From: Parapedobacter sp042666505
Lineage (GTDB): Bacteria > Bacteroidota > Bacteroidia > Sphingobacteriales > Sphingobacteriaceae
Assembly: GCF_042666505.1 (NCBI RefSeq)
Contig: NZ_JBHTDN010000006.1
Coordinates: 124,001-188,000 of the forward strand
Direction: 5' to 3'
Length of the DNA stretch: 64,000 nucleotides
The notes under the pieces were generated by a model. That model was not told the DNA's origin. It saw nothing but the letters and a program-made list of their open reading frames with translations, and searched no databases. Positions 36,120 to 44,569 of the stretch are shown piece by piece. Both the position numbers and the translations under genes were made by a program. The stretch's first letter is position 1, and each line of letters starts with the position of its first letter.

Positions 36120-36902
36120 ATGAAAACTGTAATCCGTATTTTTCTGACGTTAACTGTTTGTGCCATGTGGCATGTATCTGCTGCCCAATTTAACCAAAAT
36201 CAGGTCATCGCACACCGCGGTGCGTGGAAGGTAGAGGATCTACCCCAAAATTCGATCGCATCATTAGAACGTGCCGTAGAACTCGGTTGCGCCGGTTCGG
36301 AATTCGATGTGCATCTTACCAAAGATGATGTATTGGTTGTCAACCACGACAACGATTATTATGGAATCGATATTGCCACGGCCACTTACGCAGAACTGCT
36401 TGCAAAAAAACATCCCAATGGAGAGTCTATCCCCACTGCCGAAGCCTACCTGCGGGAAGGGATGAAACAAAAGAAAACAAAACTTATCTACGAACTGAAG
36501 ACCTCAAAACTCGGTAAGGAACGTACGCTGCATTCAGCCGACTTGACGGTACAACTCGTCAAAAAGTTGGGAGCTGAAGAATGGGTGGAATACATCGCAT
36601 TTGATTACGATGCCTGCAAGCGCATAATTGAACTTGATCCCAAAGCAAAAGTATACTACCTCAATGGCGACAAAACGCCGGCCGAAGCCAAAAAGGATGG
36701 GTTGTTCGGTCTGGACTATCACTTCAACGTTTATAAGAAAAACCCAACATGGATACGCGAAGCTAAAAACCTTGGACTTGTTGTCAATGTCTGGACCGTA
36801 AATACCCAGGAGGAAATGACCAATCTATTGGATCAGGATGTAGAGTTCATTACCACCGACCAACCCGCATTGTTGCTGGACGTTATCCGTAATACCAAAT
36901 AA
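36120..36902 (+). CDS. Secreted glycerophosphodiester phosphodiesterase
   Basis: A 260-residue GDPD-family enzyme with a signal peptide (RIFLTLTVCAMWHVSAAQF). The catalytic residues are in IAHRGAWKVEDLPQNSIA (His, Arg), GSEFDVHLTKDD (Glu, Asp) and VVNHD (second catalytic His); NVWTVNTQEEM is the C-terminal family motif. It would release glycerol-3-phosphate from glycerophosphodiesters in the periplasm. The next gene, an endonuclease/exonuclease/phosphatase-family enzyme, starts four bases on, so both are one operon. Confidence 0.92.
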   Translation: MKTVIRIFLTLTVCAMWHVSAAQFNQNQVIAHRGAWKVEDLPQNSIASLERAVELGCAGSEFDVHLTKDDVLVVNHDNDYYGIDIATATYAELLAKKHPNGESIPTAEAYLREGMKQKKTKLIYELKTSKLGKERTLHSADLTVQLVKKLGAEEWVEYIAFDYDACKRIIELDPKAKVYYLNGDKTPAEAKKDGLFGLDYHFNVYKKNPTWIREAKNLGLVVNVWTVNTQEEMTNLLDQDVEFITTDQPALLLDVIRNTK

Positions 36903-36905
36903 TCA

Positions 36906-37742
36906 ATGAAAAGGTTTCTGAGCACCCTATGTTTGCTGTTTATCTGTGTGGCCTTTGGTTTTGCACAGCAGTTTATCGTGGCTACATACAACATTCGCTA
37001 TCCTGCTTCAAGCGATGTGGGCAACCTTTGGAAGGATCGGTATCCACACCTGGTGCAGCTTATCCAATTCCATGGCTTTGATATATTCGGCACTCAGGAA
37101 GGACTTAAGCATCAATTGGAAGACATCAAGAAAAACCTACCGGGCTTCGATTACATCGGCGTAGGCCGGGACGACGGAAAAGAAAAGGGCGAGCATGCGG
37201 CCATATTTTATAACATTGATAAATTTGAGGTACTGAAGCAGGGTAATTTTTGGCTCGCCGAAAATACCGAGATTCCAAACAAGGGATGGGATGCCGCACT
37301 GCCTCGGATCTGCACATGGGGACTCTTCAGGGAAAAGCAAACCGGTTTTGAGTTTTTCTTCTTCAATACACACTTCGATCACATAGGCGTGGAAGCACGT
37401 AAAGAGAGCGCCAAACTCATTGTCCGAAAAGCCCATGAGTTAGGCAGCGGCGTTCCGATGATCATCACCGGAGACTTCAATGTTGATCAACGGAATGAGA
37501 GCTATCACGTGCTGAATGACGGCGGTGAAGTAACCGATGCCTATGAGTTATCGCCTATAAAATACGCACCCAACACTACTTTCAACGGTTTTGACATCCG
37601 CAAAACAGGCGACAGTCGTATCGATCACATCTTTTTATCGAAACCTTTTACGGTAACGAGGTATGGCATCCTGACCGACAGCTATCAAGGCAAGGTGCCT
37701 TCCGATCACTTCCCTGTTATGGCAGAGGTTCAGGTCCGTTGA
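36906..37742 (+). CDS. Secreted endonuclease/exonuclease/phosphatase-family hydrolase
   Basis: A 278-residue EEP-superfamily protein with a signal peptide (FLSTLCLLFICVAFGFAQQF). Active-site motifs are TYNIRYP (Asn), FGTQEGLKHQ (metal-binding Glu), NTHFDHIGVEAR (catalytic His), ITGDFNV (Asp, Asn) and PSDHFPVMAEV (Asp-His). Members cleave phosphodiesters or phosphate esters of nucleic acids, phosphoinositides or sphingomyelin. With a periplasmic glycerophosphodiesterase just upstream, a lipid head-group or phosphate-scavenging role is likely. Confidence 0.88.
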   Translation: MKRFLSTLCLLFICVAFGFAQQFIVATYNIRYPASSDVGNLWKDRYPHLVQLIQFHGFDIFGTQEGLKHQLEDIKKNLPGFDYIGVGRDDGKEKGEHAAIFYNIDKFEVLKQGNFWLAENTEIPNKGWDAALPRICTWGLFREKQTGFEFFFFNTHFDHIGVEARKESAKLIVRKAHELGSGVPMIITGDFNVDQRNESYHVLNDGGEVTDAYELSPIKYAPNTTFNGFDIRKTGDSRIDHIFLSKPFTVTRYGILTDSYQGKVPSDHFPVMAEVQVR

Positions 37743-37745
37743 CAC

Positions 37746-37776
37746 TTGCATATGACCCGCAAAGTACCTATGTTTG
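37746..37776 (+). promoter_or_regulatory. Promoter of the DUF4197 gene
   Basis: TTG, 20 bases, TATGTTTG. It excludes an earlier start at 37774 for the gene, which would lie inside the promoter. Confidence 0.65.
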
Positions 37777-37812
37777 GCCCATATTCTATTTAGTCAAATA
37801 ATTGTAATCCTT

Positions 37813-38574
37813 ATGAGCCGTTTACTGTTGTTTCCGATAGCTTTTTGCTTACTATTATTCAGCCGATGCGATACGTTGAGTCAAATGGCTACCAGTACGG
37901 GATCACCCCAGGGGCAGCCTTCTTCCACAACATCATCAACTGCTATCAGTTCGAGCGAAGCGGCTTCGGGAATCAAACAGGCATTAAGCCAAGGATTGGA
38001 TCGGAGCATCAAGTCGCTCGCGGTTCGGGATGGCTTTTTAGGCAACGCCGCCGTTAAGATTCTGATGCCCCCAGAGGCTCAAAAAGTGGAAAGCGCCCTT
38101 CGAGGAATTGGTCTGGGTTCACTCTGTGATAACCTGATCCAAAGCCTTAACCGTGCCGCAGAAAGTGCAGTGAGCGAAGCAACTCCGGTTTTTGTGTCGG
38201 CACTTTCCCAATTGACCATCCGCGATGCAACGAATATTCTACTGAGCGGGCAGCCCGATGCTGCCACAGATTTTTTCAAACGGGCAACAACAACAGAGCT
38301 GACCAAACGGTTCAGCCCGATCGTCGAAGGCGCGCTCGGTAAGTACAAAGTTGCCCAGTATTGGAGTGCGGTAGTAAGCAAATACAACCAGATTCCCTTG
38401 GTAAATGACAAAATAGAAACGGATTTAAACAAATACGTCACCCAAAAAGCCATTGAAGGCTTATTCCTTCAGGTTGCCGCGGAAGAACTTAAAATCCGCA
38501 ATAATTTGGGTGGCACCCGTACAACACCGCTACTGCAAAAGGTATTTGGCTACGCCGACAAACAGAAAAAATAA
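37813..38574 (+). CDS. DUF4197 exported protein
   Basis: A 253-residue protein starting with an export signal (LLLFPIAFCLLLFSRC; the Cys may be lipidated, though the residues before it are not a classical lipobox). A Ser/Thr-rich linker (residues 24-48) is followed by the DUF4197 domain: SEAASGIKQALSQGLDRSIK, FLGNAAVKILMPPEAQKVES and LLSGQPDAATDFFKRATTTE. The family is helical, periplasmic and of unknown function. A universal stress protein gene follows after nine bases. Confidence 0.85.
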   Translation: MSRLLLFPIAFCLLLFSRCDTLSQMATSTGSPQGQPSSTTSSTAISSSEAASGIKQALSQGLDRSIKSLAVRDGFLGNAAVKILMPPEAQKVESALRGIGLGSLCDNLIQSLNRAAESAVSEATPVFVSALSQLTIRDATNILLSGQPDAATDFFKRATTTELTKRFSPIVEGALGKYKVAQYWSAVVSKYNQIPLVNDKIETDLNKYVTQKAIEGLFLQVAAEELKIRNNLGGTRTTPLLQKVFGYADKQKK

Positions 38575-38583
38575 GGACCGGGT

Positions 38584-39414
38584 ATGAAGAACTTCTTAAT
38601 TCCTGTAGACTTCTCGGATGTATCGTATACGGCGGCTCAATACGCGGTAGATATGGCCGCACACCTCCACGCGGAGAAGGTAATTTTTTACCACTCTTAT
38701 GCCCACCGGCCGGCGGAGGGTTACGATGAACATGCCGGATATCAGCAAACCACGCTTCGGCATCTGGAAAAAATGGCCTCGAAGCTCCACGTCCCTTCGC
38801 CGCTATCGGTCGAGCAATTTATTTTTCTGGCGGACGACCAACCTGTAAAAACGGGCGTGGAAGCGATTGTAGCCCGACATGCGATTTCACTGATCGTCAT
38901 GGGGATTGCCGGGTTATCAGACATCGAAAACACACTGATCGGCCGGAACACGATGGCCGTAGCGGAATCTGGGGCCGCCCCCCTATTGATCGTACCGCGC
39001 GACCACGCCTTCAAGCCGGTAAATAAAGTCGTGTACGCTACCGATTTAAAAAACGTCGAACATGTCACCCCTGCCGCCAGCATCATCCGATTTGCTAGCC
39101 AACTGGAAGCAGAAACACACGTAGTACATGTAGACCCAGCAACACAAGGACAAACTCCCGAAAAAATTCTGGGCAAACAAGAGATTTTGAAAATGTTGGA
39201 ATCTCTACATCCGGTATTTGAAGTAATCAGCGAGCCAGTAAACAAGGCAGAAGGGATTTTTGATTACGTAAAAAGAAACCATATCGACCTGATACTCATG
39301 GCCTCGCGCAACTACGGATTTTTTAGGCGGCTTTTCCATAGCAGCGTAAGCAAAAAATTACTGAATATCGCCGACGTACCCGTTGTGTTATTGAAGAATC
39401 GGCCGGTGGCGTAA
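38584..39414 (+). CDS. Universal stress protein, tandem UspA domains
   Basis: A 276-residue protein made of two UspA domains (about residues 1-140 and 150-276). Each starts with a beta-strand and an Asp (LIPVDFSDVSYTAAQYAVD; VVYATDLKNVEHVTP). The first domain ends IVMGIAGLSDIENTLIGRNT and the second ILMASRNYGFFRRLFHSSVS, both similar to but not exactly the ATP-binding G-2x-G-9x-G(S/T) motif. It is probably transcribed with the DUF4197 gene. The stress role is by family only. Confidence 0.9.
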   Translation: MKNFLIPVDFSDVSYTAAQYAVDMAAHLHAEKVIFYHSYAHRPAEGYDEHAGYQQTTLRHLEKMASKLHVPSPLSVEQFIFLADDQPVKTGVEAIVARHAISLIVMGIAGLSDIENTLIGRNTMAVAESGAAPLLIVPRDHAFKPVNKVVYATDLKNVEHVTPAASIIRFASQLEAETHVVHVDPATQGQTPEKILGKQEILKMLESLHPVFEVISEPVNKAEGIFDYVKRNHIDLILMASRNYGFFRRLFHSSVSKKLLNIADVPVVLLKNRPVA

Positions 39415-39447
39415 TTAACACGTTCGATATCTGCGTAAATTAATCCG

Positions 39448-41157
39448 TTATCGACCAACCGCTTCCAGCTTTTCGAAGTGAAGGTCGACCAATTGTTCGA
39501 GCCCTTTGGAAAAAGTTAATAAGCGATCGCGCAGGATATATAACGTAAATCCATTCGCATCGAAGGCCGAATTATACCTAAACTCACTTAGCGCTTTCGA
39601 AAGTTCCACCATCATCTCCTTTTCTTCCGGTACATCCAGGCAGAAGCATTCCCTGGCAAGCGGAGTGATGGACTCCGTCAACTGAATTAGGTACATTAGG
39701 TTAAGGATGTTATCTGGTCTATAGCCCCAAATCGCGTGCAGCGTTCCCAAGCAAAGTTGTTCCACGGCGTGCGACATGATGACGGAGCAACTTTCATCGT
39801 ATCTGCTACCGATTTGATCTTGAACCATCGCCATCAGTCCTTCCGCACTCCAGAAATATCGCTTCCACTGCCAACGCCGTTTCTCCAGATCAACAGGCCC
39901 AGGCGTATTCGTCACCTTTAATTGCCCCTCTTCCCCCCACCACCGATCCGACGTATTGGCCAGAAAATGGAAAAATTCGAGCCCTTCCTCCAGTTTTTTA
40001 TTGAACGTACTCATCCTAACATACAGTGCCACGATTTCCAGCTCCTTCCCCAGCATTTCATTTATTTTGTGTTGTGTCTGCAACGGATGTTCCATTGTTT
40101 CCTCCGTCAGGATAGCTAGATAATATCGATGATAGGTCGCTTCTTTCTTGTCGACTGTCACGAGATTTACCGACCGCTCCCACCGCGATTGATACGCAAA
40201 GCAAAACACGTAGGTGGGGACTATCTGTCGGCCGATAGCTGACAGAATCTGCTCCTTGTGGCTGTTAGCTGCTGCCCCATCATTGTCGTCCCTTTCTGTA
40301 CCTCCTCCTTCTTCGATCGCCAGGTTGCCATTTGCGGGCTCATTGTTAATCAGTCCGGATGCCACCTGCCGTCGTTGGATTTCGTCGAGCAGGTCTTGGT
40401 TGAAAGCCATTAGATAGGTAAGTAATTCCTTCGCCTTACTTGCCGCCCACAATAAGTCCTCCTTTGACACGGAAAAATCGTGATCGTACCGTGCCGAACT
40501 ATAAGATTCGTCCAATTTTCGGAGGATATTCCACTCATCATCTGCAAACAGCGATCCCATCTCCGCCGAAAAGGATCGGATATACTCCTGATGCTTTCGG
40601 ATGGAATGTGTCATTTTTGCTTTGCCCATGATTAAATTTTCAGCGAGACGAAACCCGAGCTCAAGGACCTGATGCAACATGAAACTTGCTTGGGAATAAT
40701 TTTCACTATCCATATAAAGCCGATATCCCTGCTCAAATGCGTGTAATTTTGTGATTTCTTTTTCGAAATACTGGGTAGCTTTTTTGTACCTTTTTTGGTA
40801 ATTGACCTCCTGAAAGACCACCCGGGTACCCGGACTTGGATTTTCGTAAACCCGGTTGTCGGGGTGAAAAATCAGCGCAGCGCGTATGTTTCCCTGGTTT
40901 AATTGGCGATTTACGTCTTCTGGAAATAATACATAGGCATGGTAACCGGCTTTTTCAGAAACAGCCACGTTACAAAGTGCACGAGCAGAAATAATCTCTT
41001 GCCCACTTTCGTGACGCAACAGCACGTATAGTTGATGGAACAATTTGCCCTGTGTCCGAAACGGGTAGGCGTATATCTCCTCGACCGCCAGATTTTCTGT
41101 GATGCGCCGGATGGTGAGTTCCAGCGCAGGGTCGGGAATCAGAATCTTTGAATTCAT
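39448..41157 (-). CDS. Tandem HEPN-domain protein with degenerate nucleotidyltransferase-like segments
   Basis: A 569-residue protein that seems to be an internal duplication. Each half has a nucleotidyltransferase-like alpha/beta segment (about 3-103 and 303-421; compare FHQLYVLLRHESG and YHRYYLAILTEET) and then a HEPN four-helix domain (about 128-255 and 429-558). HEPN hallmarks are SFMLHQVLELGFRLAENL with ARYDHDF in the first copy and SVIMSHAVEQLCLGTLH with FRYNSAF in the second. The GS...DxD motif of active nucleotidyltransferases and the Rx4-6H motif of HEPN ribonucleases are not seen, so catalysis is doubtful. A polar Gly/Asp/Asn-rich linker (about 262-302) joins the halves. Start is ATG 41157, or a GTG at 41214 overlapping the preceding stop. 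It is the second gene of an operon facing an HTH regulator. Confidence 0.65.
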   Translation of the reverse strand: MNSKILIPDPALELTIRRITENLAVEEIYAYPFRTQGKLFHQLYVLLRHESGQEIISARALCNVAVSEKAGYHAYVLFPEDVNRQLNQGNIRAALIFHPDNRVYENPSPGTRVVFQEVNYQKRYKKATQYFEKEITKLHAFEQGYRLYMDSENYSQASFMLHQVLELGFRLAENLIMGKAKMTHSIRKHQEYIRSFSAEMGSLFADDEWNILRKLDESYSSARYDHDFSVSKEDLLWAASKAKELLTYLMAFNQDLLDEIQRRQVASGLINNEPANGNLAIEEGGGTERDDNDGAAANSHKEQILSAIGRQIVPTYVFCFAYQSRWERSVNLVTVDKKEATYHRYYLAILTEETMEHPLQTQHKINEMLGKELEIVALYVRMSTFNKKLEEGLEFFHFLANTSDRWWGEEGQLKVTNTPGPVDLEKRRWQWKRYFWSAEGLMAMVQDQIGSRYDESCSVIMSHAVEQLCLGTLHAIWGYRPDNILNLMYLIQLTESITPLARECFCLDVPEEKEMMVELSKALSEFRYNSAFDANGFTLYILRDRLLTFSKGLEQLVDLHFEKLEAVGR

Positions 41158-41210
41158 CGTCTTCTTGGATTTGGTTAAGTTGTCGGTTATGTTGGATACG
41201 CATTTCGTGC

Positions 41211-42050
41211 TCACTCCTGCTCCTGCTCTATATCCTTAATGGGTATCCCTTCGTCTTCTCCCTCGCTGCTTCCTTCGTCACCATCACCATCCACCAACTC
41301 CGTCCCATCGTTCCCCTTCATATGCTTATCCCATAACTCCGCCTTCTCAAAAATCGGCTCCAGTTTAGCCGCAGCTTCTGCATGGCGCTTATCAGCGATG
41401 TTATTCATAAGCTCACCCAATCTGGATAGCGGCATCTTTCCTTCGAACCTGTCAGTCGGTTGGGCAATGACATACGACGGTACCTGTAAGGGCAAGCCAC
41501 CCTCTCGGTAGATTACGTATAGCGCTTGCGCGAGCCGGAGCAATAGCTCGTGTACAGCCACGATTTTATCGCCGAACTGTTCGTAGTTGGGAGCTCGTCT
41601 CCAAGTAAGTGCCAGCAACAAATCATCCAGTGTGGCATACCACTTTCTCATCGACTGAAATGAAAAAAATTTACTCAGCGTATCCGCGGGATTAATCTGA
41701 CCATCAAAGGAATATTCACCACGCGAGGCGTAAGCATAATAATCATCCCGCGATTTAAAAAAAGCCAGCGGTTCTTTCTGCTTTTTAAGACCACATTGCT
41801 TGAAGATCACGTAGGCTACTTCCACCTGCTCGATCAATTGCCTGCAATGGTATCCGTTCTCCACTGCGTCCGGACACGCCATCGCCGGATAGGCGCCTGC
41901 ATTCACGGTAAAACTGATATCCCGCATCCAATGATCGATTGAGGTTTCATACCGGAAGAAATTGTCTAGGTAGATCATGGGATTTTTGATCACCCGCTTG
42001 ATTACATACCGAAAATTTTCGGCTTTTAGGTTCTTTTGCTTAACTTTCAT
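41211..42050 (-). CDS. Unrecognised helical protein with acidic tail, partner of the HEPN protein
   Basis: A 279-residue protein that I cannot assign. It is mostly helical with many aromatic residues (NFFRYETSIDHWMRDISF, YHCRQLIEQVEVAYVIFKQC, FFSFQSMRKWYATLDDLLLA) and a basic N-terminus (VKQKNLKAENFRYVIKRVIK). The last 35 residues are highly acidic (DGDGDEGSSEGEDEG). There is no signal peptide or membrane helix. It is the first gene of the HEPN operon, behind a consensus promoter, and its stop overlaps the possible GTG start of the HEPN gene. A two-component complex is therefore likely, with the acidic tail possibly as a nucleic-acid mimic; both are inferences. Confidence 0.6.
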   Translation of the reverse strand: MKVKQKNLKAENFRYVIKRVIKNPMIYLDNFFRYETSIDHWMRDISFTVNAGAYPAMACPDAVENGYHCRQLIEQVEVAYVIFKQCGLKKQKEPLAFFKSRDDYYAYASRGEYSFDGQINPADTLSKFFSFQSMRKWYATLDDLLLALTWRRAPNYEQFGDKIVAVHELLLRLAQALYVIYREGGLPLQVPSYVIAQPTDRFEGKMPLSRLGELMNNIADKRHAEAAAKLEPIFEKAELWDKHMKGNDGTELVDGDGDEGSSEGEDEGIPIKDIEQEQE

Positions 42051-42101
42051 CGCTTTACAGATTTAAGAAAGATAGTTTAGATTTAATTATTTCCGACGAA
42101 T

Positions 42102-42133
42102 CAAATTTAAGGACTATTTTTCTTCAATTCAAA
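42102..42133 (-). promoter_or_regulatory. Promoter of the HEPN operon
   Basis: Minus strand: TTTG (42133-42130), 20 bases, TAAATTTG (42109-42102). The predicted start is about 45 bases before the ATG of the first gene. The -33 element lies within an inverted repeat. Confidence 0.7.
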
Positions 42134-42145
42134 GTTTTTGAAGAA
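42120..42145. promoter_or_regulatory. Inverted repeat, probable operator of the HTH regulator
   Basis: TTCTTCAA-TTCAAAGTTT-TTGAAGAA: perfect eight-base arms around ten bases. It covers the -33 element of the HEPN operon promoter and ends 12 bases before the HTH gene start. Arms and spacing suit a dimeric Cro/C1-type repressor. Confidence 0.6.
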
Positions 42146-42157
42146 TATTTTTTCTAA

Positions 42158-42553
42158 ATGAATCCGATACTGAAGAGAATTAAAGAAATATCCAAACAAG
42201 AAGGAATAAGTGTTACCGCATTGGAAGCATCGATTGGCGCCAGCAAAGGAGTATTTTCACGAGCTTTGGCGAACGGAACCGACATCCAAAGCAAATGGTT
42301 GATCAAATTAGCAGAAAATTATCCCCAATATTCTGCCGAATGGTTGCTTAAAGGCGAAGGCGAAATGAAAAAAGCCGATATTTTGCACGACATACTTCAA
42401 AACTACACTTTGTCGGAATCGGATAAACTGACAAATGAATTTATTCAAACGCTTAAACAAGTAATCTCCTCTCAAGAAACTACGATTCGGTCGCAAGAAA
42501 TAACCATTGACGCACTACGGCAGCGAATTGCTACACTAGAAAAAACAATATAG
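42158..42553 (+). CDS. Cro/C1-like HTH regulator with C-terminal coiled coil
   Basis: A 131-residue protein. Residues 1-70 form a phage-repressor-type helix-turn-helix (ISVTALEASIGASKGVFSRA) followed by the Bacteroidota-typical YSAEWLLKGEGEM. The C-terminal third is a heptad-like coiled coil (TTIRSQEITIDALRQRIATL) that would dimerise it. It has no peptidase domain, unlike full CI/LexA-like repressors. It is divergent from the HEPN operon across 107 bases that contain a palindrome. Codons are more A-rich than in the neighbours, which hints at acquisition by transfer. It most likely represses the HEPN operon and itself. Confidence 0.8.
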   Translation: MNPILKRIKEISKQEGISVTALEASIGASKGVFSRALANGTDIQSKWLIKLAENYPQYSAEWLLKGEGEMKKADILHDILQNYTLSESDKLTNEFIQTLKQVISSQETTIRSQEITIDALRQRIATLEKTI

Positions 42554-42618
42554 CGCGGAAAAATTATTCACCGAAGTCCGTTCACCAAATCACTCCCCTT
42601 TCTCGACTGGATAATTCC

Positions 42619-42626
42619 TATCTTTG
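42619..42626 (+). promoter_or_regulatory. -7 element six bases from the pepT start codon
   Basis: TATCTTTG, then GCAAAC, then ATG at 42633. No -33 TTG at the usual distance. It rules out a TTG start at 42624, which would lie in the element. Confidence 0.55.
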
Positions 42627-42632
42627 GCAAAC

Positions 42633-43895
42633 ATGAGTGATTCAAAAATAAACACCTTAACTGCATCCAGCGTAGCAGACCGGTTCTTCCGATATGTACA
42701 AGTCGACACGGAATCAGACCCTTCATCGTCCACCCACCCTTCCACCGAGAAGCAGAAAAACCTCGGCCGACTGTTGGTCGGCGAGTTGTTGGCCATGGGT
42801 ATCGCGGATGCGCAGCTGGACGAGTACGGCTATGTCTATGCGACCATCCCAGCAAACACTGACAAAACCGTTCCCACCGTTTGCTTTTGCTCGCACATGG
42901 ATACTTCGCCGGACTGCTCAGGAAAGAACGTAAAACCCCTAATTCACCGAAACTACCAGGGCGACGATATCGTCTTGCCTGACGACCCGACCGTGGTTAT
43001 CAAACGGGCCGAACATCCTGATTTAGCAAACCAACTCGGCAACGATATCATTACGGCAAGTGGTACGACGCTCCTTGGCGCCGACGACAAAGCAGGTATC
43101 GCCGAAATCATGACTGCGGCCGAATTACTCATGACGCACACTGAAATCAAACACGGAACCGTCAAAATTCTATTCACACCCGATGAAGAAATCGGCCGCG
43201 GCGTAGACAAGGTGGATTTGACAAAACTCGGCGCCGATTTCGCCTATACCATCGATGGCGAAACCGCCGGCTCCATCGAAGATGAAACGTTTTCCGCGGA
43301 TGGTGTCAGCTTGACCATCAACGGTGTCAGCGTACACCCAGGATTTGCCAAAGGGAAACTGCAAAGTGCCCTGAAAATTGCCTCGGAAATCATCGGATCC
43401 TTACCCAAAGACAGGCTCTCGCCGGAAAGCACGCACGGCCGGGAAGGATTTTTACATCCGGTATCCATCCGCGGCGGCGTGGAGCAAGTAACCCTGGATT
43501 TCATTGTACGGGATTTCGCAAGCGATCAATTGAAAGCGCATGAACGGGAACTCGAACATCTCGTGAAAACCGTCATCTCCCGCCACCCGGGTTGTTCCTA
43601 CCAATTCAAGGTCAGCGAGCAGTATCGAAACATGAAGGAGGTACTTGATAACCATCCACAAATCATGGAAATCGGATTAGAAGCCATCCGGCGCGTTGGA
43701 TTGCAACCGCTCCGGAGAAGTATACGTGGAGGAACCGATGGATCGAGGCTTTCGTTCATGGGGCTCCCCTGCCCTAACATCTTTGCCGGCGGCCATGCGT
43801 TTCATGGCAAGCAGGAATGGGTATCCGTACAGGACATGGAAAGCGCGGTACGGACAATCGTCCATATCGCTGCCTTGTGGGAAGAGCGCGCTTGA
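42633..43895 (+). CDS. pepT: Peptidase T (tripeptide aminopeptidase)
   Basis: A 420-residue M20-family zinc aminopeptidase that removes N-terminal residues from tripeptides in the cytoplasm. Metal and catalytic residues are in CSHMDTSPDCSG (His, Asp), GADDKAGIAEI (bridging Asp), TPDEEIGRGVD (general base Glu and ligand Glu) and GGHAFHGKQEWV (His ligand). The lid domain lies between about residues 210 and 320. The ATG at 42633 lies directly behind a -7 element. A nitroreductase gene follows after 26 bases. Confidence 0.95.
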   Translation: MSDSKINTLTASSVADRFFRYVQVDTESDPSSSTHPSTEKQKNLGRLLVGELLAMGIADAQLDEYGYVYATIPANTDKTVPTVCFCSHMDTSPDCSGKNVKPLIHRNYQGDDIVLPDDPTVVIKRAEHPDLANQLGNDIITASGTTLLGADDKAGIAEIMTAAELLMTHTEIKHGTVKILFTPDEEIGRGVDKVDLTKLGADFAYTIDGETAGSIEDETFSADGVSLTINGVSVHPGFAKGKLQSALKIASEIIGSLPKDRLSPESTHGREGFLHPVSIRGGVEQVTLDFIVRDFASDQLKAHERELEHLVKTVISRHPGCSYQFKVSEQYRNMKEVLDNHPQIMEIGLEAIRRVGLQPLRRSIRGGTDGSRLSFMGLPCPNIFAGGHAFHGKQEWVSVQDMESAVRTIVHIAALWEERA

Positions 43896-43921
43896 AGAAC
43901 ACACTTAACTAAGAACTTATC

Positions 43922-44497
43922 ATGCAACATACGGTCTACGAGTCGATCAAACAAGTAATCAACCAACGGCGTGCAATCTTTCCGCCCAGCTATCTTCGAA
44001 AAGACATTTCCAAATCCCAGCTCATCGAATTGCTGGATTGCGCCAATATGGCACCCACACACAAGCTTACGCAACCATGGCGGTTTATCGTCTTCCGGGA
44101 AAATGGGCTATCGAAACTGGCAGACCAACTTGCTGAACACTACAAGACCCATACGCCCTCCGAGCAATTCCTGCAGAAAAAGTACGAAAACACCCGCGAG
44201 AAGGTGCTTCAATCGGGTGCAGTCATCGCCATTGTGGTATCCTACAGCGGTGCGGTGCCCCAATGGGAAGAACTGGCCGCTACGGCCTGCGCGGTACAGA
44301 ACCTATGGCTCGCCGCTTCCGCGGCCGGTATCGGTGGCTATTGGAGCAGTCCGGGCACCGTCAAACACATGAGCGATTTCCTGAAATTGGCGGCGAATGA
44401 AGAATGCCTGGGTTTCTTTTACATGGGATTCCACGACGAGCCGGCACGCGTAGCGACACGCAAGCCCATCCTCGAAAAAACACGATGGGAGGAATAA
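43922..44497 (+). CDS. Nitroreductase-family FMN oxidoreductase
   Basis: A 191-residue protein of the YdjA/nitroreductase family: VINQRRAIFPPSYLRKDISK near the N-terminus (FMN phosphate contact region), APTHKLTQPWRFIVF, and AAGIGGYWSSPG with the conserved Gly-rich loop. It would reduce nitro or quinone compounds with NAD(P)H. The natural substrate is unknown. It is probably co-transcribed with pepT. Confidence 0.9.
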   Translation: MQHTVYESIKQVINQRRAIFPPSYLRKDISKSQLIELLDCANMAPTHKLTQPWRFIVFRENGLSKLADQLAEHYKTHTPSEQFLQKKYENTREKVLQSGAVIAIVVSYSGAVPQWEELAATACAVQNLWLAASAAGIGGYWSSPGTVKHMSDFLKLAANEECLGFFYMGFHDEPARVATRKPILEKTRWEE

Positions 44498-44569
44498 TCC
44501 CACGACCCATTGCTACATTAATTACCATTAAACGCATATAAAGTACCATTCGCTTTTGCCAAGCTACCG

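Noticed and set aside
41211..42050. RteC-like regulator of conjugative transposons
   Set aside because: Length is similar, but none of the RteC motifs is seen and no mobilisation genes are nearby.
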